Assembly: GCA_006384855.1 (NCBI GenBank)
Contig: VCJN01001798.1
Coordinates: 38,209-102,208 of the forward strand
Reading direction: 5' to 3'
Source: Tetraselmis striata
Taxonomy: Eukaryota; Chlorophyta; Chlorodendrophyceae; Chlorodendrales; Chlorodendraceae
Length of the DNA stretch: 64,000 nt
The notes under the pieces were generated by a model that was not told the origin of the DNA, did not search any database, and was given only the letters and a program-made list of their open reading frames with translations. Numbering within the stretch: position 1 is the first letter of the stretch; the number at the start of each line of letters is the position of its first letter. A program made the position numbers and the translations under genes. Shown piece after piece: positions 56,015 through 64,000 of this stretch.

Positions 56015-56502
56015 CGGTGAGCGGCGGTGACCGTGAGGCGACCCCGTACTTCATGCGCGTGCTGGGGCGTTACACAGTCATCAGCAGTTAGGGCGGCTGC
56101 ATTAAAACGCGCACCTACAAACACCACCTACCGCCTACCACCTACCGTACCACCTACATCCGCCCACACCTCCTCCCGTCGTGCCGCACATCGCCGCACA
56201 CCGCGGGGTCAGCGGTCAGCGATGTGCGGTCAGCGATGTGCGGCGATGTGCAATGAGTGCGTACATCCGCCTGTACTTAGCCCGGGTGCTCCGCGTCGGC
56301 GGGCGACACGCGAGCCCGCGTGCGCATATCAATTTGATGAAATTATGGAAACGAGAAATTCATATAGTACTTTACAGGTCGCGTGCGATAGTCGTCGCTA
56401 CTGGGTATGAAATCCACGTCCCTCGTCCGTCCCGTATCGTCCCCGTATGTCGTCGTTCGTCACCAGTAGGGCACATTTACGTCACATCTGAATCTCACAG
56501 TG

Positions 56503-56726
56503 TATGCCGCGTGCTTGCCACACGTCATGCCCTCGTCAGCCGTTATGCCCCGATGACTCCCTGATGACTCCAAGCCTAGATTGCATATCCAAGCCTAATG
56601 CCTGCATGCGAACGGCTGCCAAGCCGATAGTTGTATAAAGCCGTGTACACCTCGGTACACGTAACAAGATCCTTTGCTGCAAACCTTTTCCTTGTCTATG
56701 CTAAAGTCTCTCACCTAAAGCTTACA
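56503..56726 (+). repeat. 5' LTR of the gypsy element, second part
   Basis: Matches 62,006-62,230 of the 3' LTR apart from one base (GGTACACGTAAC here, GGTACACTGTAAC there). It contains a TATA-like GTTGTATAAAGCC near 56,629-56,641 that could be the retrotransposon promoter. A possible primer-binding site, TGGTTTCGCTGAGC, begins at about 56,728. Confidence 0.93.
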
Positions 56727-56776
56727 TTGGTTTCGCTGAGCTCTGGTTAAGATCCCCCGCTGCGTTTCCACTGCAC

Positions 56777-57240
56777 GTGCCCGTCCCCCGCCGCGCCTGC
56801 CACTGCTGCCGGTCACCCCCCACCCCCCCCCCCTCCCTCCCCGCACCTGCCATCGTGAACGACCAGCCTATCACCGCCGCCGCCGCCGCCGCCGCTAACC
56901 AACGAAATACATATCGACACCACCCGGTGGCCCGTGTAATCCGGGCCGAGCTGGCCAAACCCACGACCCGCGCCCTAGCCACGGACATCATCCACGCATC
57001 GCCACTGAACGTCACTTTGCCCCCCCCCCCCCCCCCCCCCCCACCACCCCCGGCCGCACGCTCCCCCACGCCGCCACGCATCCCACTGCCACTAACCCTC
57101 AGCACTGACCGAATATGACGGCATATGCGATGGATGTCGCCGAACGGGCGACTCCGTCAACAAATGCTCGTCGACGAGCAAGGCACAACAGTGGCACCAG
57201 AAATTGGCTACCATAAGGCAGCTAAGGGAATTACCTAGCT
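56777..57240 (+). pseudogene. Gag-like region of the gypsy element
   Basis: A Pro/Ala-rich frame starts near 56,777 (NDQPITAAAAAAANQRNTYR, HHPVARVIRAELAKP) and is cut by a C-run at 57,020-57,042. A following frame near 57,110 has YDGICDGCRRTGDSVNKC, a cysteine cluster that could be a remnant of a gag zinc knuckle but lacks the CCHC order. Position between the 5' LTR and the pol relic fits gag. The assignment is by position and composition only. Confidence 0.35.
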
Positions 57241-59509
57241 GAACTCGCACCGCCTTCCCGGTTAACGACGGTTTGGGGCCAGCCTAGATTTGATTTCGAA
57301 TTGAAAACCAATCGATAATCTGTCTGACTGGCCGTATTGTTCCCCATTCCCGAGACTATGCCTGTTGGTTTGCCCCCAGTGAACGAGCTAACTCCTGAGA
57401 GCGCGGCCGAGCCCTGCGTGCCGGTGTCTGCGCATGACGGGGCCTCCTCTTCAGGCCCGTTGCCTGTCGAGTCGACACACTCGTTGCCCTCGCACGAGCT
57501 GTGCCGGTTCCTGCTAGCATCTGCCTGCTTTGCCGTCCCAGCTGACACAGCTGCTGCCACATGTTATCCGCAATAGCGAAACATGCTGCTACGCGAAAAT
57601 ATTGCCGACCCCCCTGGCCCGGCACTGACAAAAACCCTAACCTGCCTGGCCAACTGCCTGCCACCACTGCTTCAGTCATCGTGACGACCCCACTTGCATC
57701 CGCCTATACCCGTAGTTATTATTAATTAACGACTGGCGACGGACCTATATAACGACTACTGGTGTGAATTACAAAGAGGACACTGACCGAACGACTACTG
57801 GTAGCGACTACAGTTCGCTTATCGTTAAATGTTTTTCTTCTGCGTTACCACGGCCTATCCGAGTTTTTGTACGTGCGATAGTCAGTCTACTACATCGGAT
57901 ATCGGCCATACTGTGTTCATTCACCTCCCACATTACGCATTTGCGCCATGTATGATAAATTAGGATTCGTGGTATGCTACTAAAAGTTCGCCCCGGGACA
58001 TCGGCCGAAGCCGCCCCAGCACTTGACCTCGTGGTATGCTACTGTTCATGAGTCATAGTATCGAGGAGATCACGCCTTAACATACCCAGCATAATTAAAA
58101 TATACTGGGGATTACAGCCACATGCCTGTCACATGCCATAAGTATCTTCCCCCGCTAGAAATACAGGTAAGGATTAGCGACTACTAGTCGCTAACTGTAG
58201 CGAGTAGCGCCTAGCGAGTTGAGTTACCTCGGGAAGTCCTAGCGCCCCATCCAGTTCAAAACCGCCTCATCCCCTGTTACCCTGAAGACGCATATTTCGG
58301 CCACATCGCCACATCTGCCACTGACAACCTGCCTATGCCACCGACCAACTGGGTCGTCGATGCTTATCTTGCGGACAGCACTGTCGATACGCAGGCGACC
58401 ACCGCGCACAGCCACAGTATGCGGTCTGAACACGTCAAGGCTCTTGAGCTTGAGCCTGAAGGTAAGACACATGTGCCCAATAATATTGCCATCAGCCCCG
58501 CTTTGCAATCCAAAAACGCTTCGTAACGACCTCTACGTCCGATAATGATTTACTACTATCAGGCATACTAATTTACTACTATCAGGCACTGCTAAAACAC
58601 ACATTACCCGACCGTCCACATTGTTTTATAAAATGCTGTTAAACTCCGGCGGTGCGACACACTGTTTTGTAAATAACGCCTAGAGGCCCGCCTGCCCGCA
58701 AATATTCAATGATACTGGTATACCGGTACATGTACCGCGCCACTGGGAAATTATCAAATTATCCCGTATATATACAGCCCTACACGTTACTACTGTACGG
58801 ATGCCCGCCGCGGCCGTATTACGCCTTTAGCGTCTGAGTCCTGCACATTTCAGTTGCACATTTATAGCAGAGGTTAGTTTGACCAACTTGCAGAATAATT
58901 TCAACGTGTTCTCGTGTGTCATTTCTCATAATCACTACCTAGCCAATAGCTAAACTGCCGGCACCCAAATTACGCTTCCCGGCGGCCACACTGTCACCTA
59001 TATCCGGCCGAACCCCGCTCTATTGATACACATGCCAACACCATTGATGCGATATACATGCCAACACCATGGCTTTACAAGGATCCATGTGATGTCTTCT
59101 CTTACGCCGTAATTCGTGAGTGCGACGCAACGGACGCACTGTTGCTCAATCAATTAAATCGCGATTTTTCCGTTGTTACCACCGAGTGATCTATTCTGCT
59201 CATTATGTACTATAACGAATTGAAATCTTTATACTTAAACATATAAACAAGCATGCCAGCCGTTGAAATTCCCTTCAAGCGATAGCGCCCCGGCTTCAAC
59301 TTCGAAATGCCATTGCTCTAAGATGCCCACCTACCGCCGGCAAAACACATTGCCACTCAGCACCTGCCGAATCAGAAAAAAAACACACAACGCAATTAAG
59401 CGCCCTTTTAGACACAGAATTTATTGGGTAATTGCCTCCGCGCCTTATGCTGCACTTATCCTATTTGTCCGAACATGCAATGCTGGCATGCGCATTTGCA
59501 TTGACTCCC

Positions 59510-59512
<3 letters not shown>

Positions 59513-59547
<35 letters not shown>
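59513..59547. repeat. (AT)n microsatellite
   Basis: About 17 AT repeats inside the gypsy element. Confidence 0.95.
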
Positions 59548-59548
<1 letters not shown>

Positions 59549-59583
59549 CCGCCGAATAAGATTCCCATTACCACACGCCACCA

Positions 59584-61440
59584 TGCTCACAGTAGATATG
59601 CTATCCGGCTATATTGTATATATTCCGCCCTCGACAGAGTTTTAGGCTAACACCATCCTGCAATCAAACATATACGGATGTCCACACAGTATCGTTCAAA
59701 ACTCAGTTCGGTCTTTTCGAATTCCAGGTCATGACATTTGGACCGTCCAATAGCCCAGCGGCGATTCAACGCTTGATGCTGGGTAACGTTATTTTGCATC
59801 CGCATAACACCGCGTTTATTCCTGTCTAGTTTGACAACGTTTTGGTATTGGTATCTCCCTCAATGAACACTACATACACCTGAAAACCACACTTGTTTTG
59901 CTTGCCAAACATCACATGCTGCTGCAACTGCCTTAACCAACAAGAATAGTTGGGCCATTACATAGCCAACGGGGCACGCGCCCTTCCAAACATTGTGGCC
60001 ATTCGCAATTGACCCCCGCACCACAATTAACGTTATTATTTTTTGAATACGGCAGTTTATATCGTAAGGATGGAATGAATATACATACTATCGCATGACC
60101 ACACCCCTTTCATAATATTTGTGGCTTACCTTTTACGCACTTACAGAAAATATATATGCTTATGCATACGCCTTAACCGCTATCTTACTTTAGGAAGCTG
60201 CAAAGGGACACTTCCGACGGCAGTGCGCCTATAATACCAAAGTTTCACGATATACCCACGCCAAGTACGGCACCTATGCCCAGTAAGAACTTTTTCGCAT
60301 TAATACGCTTTGACAATATGACGCTGCTTTATACAAAATGGTTCTTAGATCACGCTCAGACCACACTATGCATACCACTCTCCGTCACCTGCCCGCCCAA
60401 GCCGCCGTCACTCACTACCATACCTAGCAAACCACTGACCCCCGCCCACATCTGGAAGCCCGTGCTCGACATATTATATTGCAATAAAAAGCTCTTAGAA
60501 TGAGGCCGATGCACGGTCTCGTCGTCCGGATTTACGCCAATACTTAACAAAACACGACATTCAACTTCTTGACACAGACCTACCAACACGTTGCCCGATC
60601 TTCTCTCGTATTTAACATGCACTACTTCCACCTTCAAGTGAATCCCGAATTGATAATCGGCCATTCGCCACAACTATACCACCGAAGCAAACTACGACTA
60701 TTGTAACCGTATTCGCAATCACGTAATAGAATTCCAGCAACGGGTTATGCTGGATAGTATATATGCATGCCCGCCTCGGACATGTTCTGTCTTGATTTGG
60801 TCATTCCGGAAGTACTGTACCCACGCTGCCGGCCACCTTGCTTGATGCCGCACTACTATTTGGAAAACATATGGTGACCCATTATGCGCAATAGGGCTTG
60901 CCCACAGACTTGCCTACCTGCCAACCTGCGATAATTTTCATAACAACCTATAGGCCCCGTGTCTCCCGTACATCCACACATCTGCCCCTAGGTATTTTTT
61001 CCCATAAAATTTGTTATCACTGGCCTGCCGCCCTCTGTGAAATATCTTTGCCGCTACACCCACACTTGTATACACAATTTACAAACCCACTTCATCCCTT
61101 GTCGTATCCACCTAGACGCTCATCGGCTTGTGCGTTTTCTTATTTACAATATTTTCCGCCCCCACGACCTTTGTCGCTTAATAATGGAAGACCGCACTCC
61201 CCGCTTCACCTCGGTTATGACAAAACATGATCCGCTCGTGCTCGTTACATAATGACGCCTGGCCAAATAACTTATCCCTCGTCGGTTTCTACCAATCCGC
61301 AACTACATGCACTCCGCTTGACGCCCGCTACGGAACAAACCCGCTCACACCCGCTAACTTCTTATAACAAGACGTGGACTCTGCGGATTACATTGACATC
61401 GCCAAAATACCAGATGCAGAAATACATTACTAAAAGTTAG
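59584..61440 (+). pseudogene. Decayed gypsy pol region (reverse transcriptase, RNase H end, integrase)
   Basis: Near 59,584: TVDMLSGYI, then FKTQFGLFEFQVMTFGPSNS followed by PAAIQRLMLGNV, the reverse transcriptase segment before the catalytic box; FDNVLVLVS stands where Y-x-DDxLV is expected, with a stop (59,827-59,829) at the Tyr position and Asn in place of the second Asp. LNEHYIHLKTTLVLLAKHHM follows in another frame. Near 60,496 NEADARSRRPDLRQYL is the usual end of the RNase H domain. Near 61,181 IMEDRTPRFTSVM corresponds to the integrase core strand with the second catalytic Asp. The order RT-RNase H-integrase is gypsy type. Many stops and frameshifts make it inactive. Confidence 0.75.
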
Positions 61441-61521
61441 AACTTGCCAATACCTGAGTATTAAGCATATGTAGCATATGCCAACCGTTAAACTCGCCCC
61501 AATACAGCATGGATATCAACG

Positions 61522-61660
61522 TCACACATATTGCTTCGCAGTCAGCTTGTCAAATTCCGCCTGCCAACTCCGCTTGCCTTTTGCTATGGCAACGTCACAC
61601 ATATTGCTTTGCAGCCAGCTTGCCAAGTCCGCCTGCCAACTCCTGCCAATTCCGCTTGCC
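61522..61660. repeat. Short tandem duplication near the end of the gypsy interior
   Basis: Strings such as GTCACACATATTGCTT and CCGCCTGCCAACTCC each occur twice, about 66 bp apart. Confidence 0.8.
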
Positions 61661-61873
61661 TTCAACTATGCACTGCCATCCCGTATTCCACGATTCCTGG
61701 GGGCCATATGCTAACCTGAATTTTCGTAGTGATATGCTCCATGGTTATGCCCGACACAATCTTGTCCCTGTGGTTATGCTTACGCACACTGATCATCGTG
61801 CCCTGTCCGCCGAATACCCCGCCCGCTTCCCTTGCGTATCCCATGGGTCTACTTTTATGGGGCCGGGATGGAA

Positions 61874-62230
61874 TGTTAGGGTTACCACCATAACCCTACC
61901 TGCATACCTATATCCGCACACCTATACAATCATACTCGTACCACTCACTTCCTTATATTAACGCAACTACTACATGCAACTAAGCTGCTGATCCGCCCAC
62001 ACACATATGCCGCGTGCTTGCCACACGTCATGCCCTCGTCAGCCGTTATGCCCCGATGACTCCCTGATGACTCCAAGCCTAGATTGCATATCCAAGCCTA
62101 ATGCCTGCATGCGAACGGCTGCCAAGCCGATAGTTGTATAAAGCCGTGTACACCTCGGTACACTGTAACAAGATCCTTTGCTGCAAACCTTTTCCTTGTC
62201 TATGCTAAAGTCTCTCACCTAAAGCTTACA
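61874..62230 (+). repeat. 3' LTR of the gypsy element, uninterrupted
   Basis: 357 bp, from TGTTAGGG to CTTACA. It serves as the empty-site reference for the DNA transposon insertion in the 5' LTR (single TAT at 62,006-62,008). A purine-rich tract precedes it and GCTGA follows it. Confidence 0.95.
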
Positions 62231-62336
62231 GCTGAGGTGGCGTTGGACAACCATGGTCGTAGGTTGATCATCGGAGGCAGCGCCCGTACCCGTACCCGAG
62301 GGCGGAACATTAGTACTATTATTTCAATACAACATG

Positions 62337-62870
62337 TGTTGGGATTGTACCTCGTACAATCCTGTGGTGTGGTAGGTCCTCGGCCCGGTTCATACGGGTA
62401 TACAACTTCTACAATATCGGATAACGACATCCAAGTCCGATCGGCACCTTTTTCGAGCTTGATATATCAACATGGTTTCGGAGCTTAGGTGGCGAGCCTG
62501 TATGGCAACAGACCCGGGTTCGACTCCCGCTCGAAGCATTTCAAGATTTCATGCATGGGACCTCCTTCCGCTATATCCGGTGTAAGACCGATTCGTAGCT
62601 TCCGGTGACGCGATCATCAATTCCCAGAAATTCTCCTACAACAAGGCTCAAGTGCGGATGATTCCGGCTTCTATGGCTCACGTCCTAGGATCTCTACCCA
62701 AACTATCCTGGCCTCCCTCTCCTCGGAACCAGGAGGGGTGTTGGGACAGTACCTCGTACAGTACTGTGATGTGGTCCTTGGCCCGCTTCAGACGGGTATA
62801 CAAGCTCTACAATATCGGATGATGATATCCAAGTCCGATCGGCACCTGTTTCGAGCTTGATATCTCAACA
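62337..62870 (+). mobile_element. TRIM-like miniature LTR retrotransposon
   Basis: Two direct repeats, 62,337-62,472 (136 bp) and 62,739-62,870 (132 bp), both start TGTTGGGA and end TCAACA, giving the TG...CA termini of LTRs. Directly after the left repeat, TGGTTTCGGAGC matches 10 of 12 bases of the initiator-Met tRNA primer-binding site TGGTATCAGAGC. Directly before the right repeat is the purine tract AGGAGGGG. Flanks ACATG and ACAGG agree at four of five bases. The interior is only ~266 bp and non-coding; it has a B-box-like GGTTCGACTCC at 62,517-62,527. Total size 534 bp fits terminal-repeat retrotransposons in miniature. Confidence 0.75.
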
Positions 62871-63651
62871 ACAGGTATCCGCAGAGCATTTTCATAGCGC
62901 ACCAACAAATAACATTCGGACGATGACGATGATGAGGCCTCAGAAGGTGCACATCTATGTACTACATGCGTCAACATTGATGAACGGGTAGGTCTTAATC
63001 CGTGCGCAGCCTGCATGCCATATGACGCCAAACCGATTGCTGCCCTGTGGGCATATATCCTCATCTTCCCTCGTGCTATAGCCGGCCCTAGTAGCCGCAC
63101 AATGGTGGACATGTAGTCGATGGCGTATGGTGGACACATAATCGCTACTCATTTAATATATCTAGCATTGGTGAAATGCTACATCTTGCCAGATGTAAAT
63201 GCGTTACATCGCATGTATATGTGGTGTACATCTAGATTATTTAGGGTATTTGTATGCCCTACTGGAATGATCTAAATGTGTTTATGGGGCTTCCTAACAC
63301 TTTAACTGTCCTAGTGCGACCCGTATGGTCTGTCTGTGGTTTCAACCGGTTAAATATCTGGTGCCATTATCGGGTTTCAGTACGGGCTGCCCCATCCCAT
63401 CGCCCGCGAGCCCTCCGCTCCCGGGTGGGGAGCTACTTAGGACAGCCACCAGCAGCTCGTCTGCCATCCTCCAGCTCGCTGCCATCTGCAGCGGCTTCGC
63501 GTACTTGTGCGCGCGAGGGTCACATAGGCTGAACAAGTCCGCACCGAGGTTCATCCACCCGGTAGTGAGTCGTCGTGCCGCGCACATGCGTTACAACATC
63601 AGGCAACGACATACCGACACTCAGTAATGTGGTTTTCCCTACTCGTGCGCC
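62871..63651. other. Right-hand spacer with a possible primer-binding site
   Basis: Minus-strand frames at 62,807-63,139 show a Ser run but no domain. At 63,359-63,374 TGGTGCCATTATCGGG resembles the TGGCGCCGTTGCCGGG primer-binding sites of some plant LTR elements, so another LTR element may begin to the left of it. I do not see a clear LTR end. Confidence 0.35.
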
Positions 63652-63948
63652 GTGGTCGTTTTTCCCGTTTGCCATGGCTTTGCAGCTGGGACTTCTTCGG
63701 ATAGCGATGCGCACGGCAAGGAATTGGAGCTGGGGGGTCCTCGTTGGGGGGGGTTTAAGCCTCAACGCGAGCAGCCGTCGCTGGTGCAGCAGCGGCGGCC
63801 GCCTCGCCGATCTCCGCGAAACTTTGACCCACGGCGACAGAAAGCAACCCACGGGTCTTCTGCGACGTCACGGACAACCGACCCCGACAGACCTAAGAGC
63901 CGGCGGTGCGACACGACCACACAGGGTCCCACGTTCCCACGCCCCTAA
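63652..63948 (+). CDS. Unrecognised ORF, possibly the start of a gag gene
   Basis: 98 codons from ATG at about 63,673 or an upstream alternative start, rich in Arg, Pro, Ser and Asp, ending in TAA at 63,946-63,948. It contains GKELELGGPRWGGFKPQREQ. Position ~300 bp after a possible primer-binding site suggests gag, but there is no diagnostic domain and the window ends 52 bp later. Confidence 0.25.
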   Translation: MVVFPVCHGFAAGTSSDSDAHGKELELGGPRWGGFKPQREQPSLVQQRRPPRRSPRNFDPRRQKATHGSSATSRTTDPDRPKSRRCDTTTQGPTFPRP

Positions 63949-64000
63949 GCGTCGTGCGTTTCACCCGCCGCCCTTCTTGCGAGGCGGCGAAACAACCACC

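Larger units (their letters stand above)
49122..56502. mobile_element. CACTA-like DNA transposon, copy B (both ends present)
   Basis: 7,381 bp. The left end reads CACTGTGAGATTCAGATG and the right end is its reverse complement, with about 22 bp of perfect terminal inversion. The flanking TAT on both sides (49,119-49,121 and 56,503-56,505) is single in the uninterrupted LTR at 62,006-62,008, so the 3-bp target duplication is proved by the empty site. CACTG ends with a 3-bp duplication are the hallmarks of the CACTA/EnSpm superfamily. Contents: minus-strand frames for a finger-like protein, a possible Tudor-like segment and a repeat-bearing protein; a plus-strand Cys-rich ORF; and two variable tandem repeats. 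No transposase catalytic core is recognised. Confidence 0.88.
48987..62230 (+). mobile_element. Ty3/gypsy-type LTR retrotransposon carrying a nested DNA transposon
   Basis: Two LTRs that start TGTTAGGGTTACC and end CTAAAGCTTACA bound the element. It is flanked on both sides by GCTGA (48,982-48,986 and 62,231-62,235), a 5-bp target duplication. The 5' LTR is split by the CACTA-like transposon; without that insertion the element would be about 5.9 kb. Internal order is a gag-like region, reverse transcriptase, RNase H end, then integrase, which is the gypsy order. A purine-rich tract (GGGGCCGGGATGGAA) lies directly before the 3' LTR. The pol region is full of stops and frameshifts, while the LTRs differ by one visible indel. 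Confidence 0.9.

Noticed and set aside
62475-62540. tRNA-like sequence with a B box in the TRIM interior
   Set aside because: The T-arm pairs partly but no consistent acceptor stem or anticodon arm could be drawn; kept only as a B-box-like motif.

Overview
The window reads as nuclear DNA of a green alga (Chlorophyta). The protein-coding genes are GC-rich and split by many short introns. One gene encodes a plastid-type chaperonin-60 beta subunit with an N-terminal transit-like region, another an LC7/roadblock dynein light chain, and another a DUF2103 protein of the kind known from cyanobacteria. Introns and intergenic DNA are full of 15-40 bp runs of C or G. The species cannot be named from the sequence. 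Nothing looks bacterial: there are no operons, Shine-Dalgarno sites or CRISPR arrays.

Host genes, left to right: a probable glycosyltransferase (8.4-11.1 kb, +), the LC7/roadblock dynein light chain (11.7-12.0 kb, -), a six-transmembrane K+ channel of the CNG/KCNH class for which I could reconstruct 14 phase-consistent exons (14.9-21.7 kb, +), chaperonin-60 beta (34.5-39.6 kb, +, with one extra base in exon 4), an MCM7-like fragment (40.0-40.4 kb, +), a DUF2103 protein (42.7-43.0 kb, -) and translation initiation factor eIF3 subunit J (44.9-46.7 kb, +). They are single genes with unrelated housekeeping roles and no visible functional clustering.

Most of the rest is mobile or repetitive DNA. 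Positions 1-5,725 and 49,122-56,502 are two copies of one DNA transposon with CACTG...CAGTG ends. The right copy is complete at both ends and flanked by a TAT target duplication, which points to the CACTA/EnSpm class. It sits inside the 5' LTR of a Ty3/gypsy-type retrotransposon (48,987-62,230, target duplication GCTGA). That retrotransposon in turn interrupts an older reading frame that looks like the tail of a non-LTR retrotransposon, and a 534-bp TRIM-like mini-retrotransposon (62,337-62,870) lies about 100 bp beyond it. The left transposon copy has its last ~595 bp inverted and ~700 bp deleted.

Other repeat blocks are an element with inverted termini holding a retroelement-like relic (12.5-14.7 kb), a ~3.6 kb array of ~67-bp satellite units with an inverted block inside (25.1-28.8 kb), and a decayed DIRS-like reverse transcriptase plus methyltransferase-like region between direct repeats (30.7-33.1 kb). 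The right edge may enter another LTR element.
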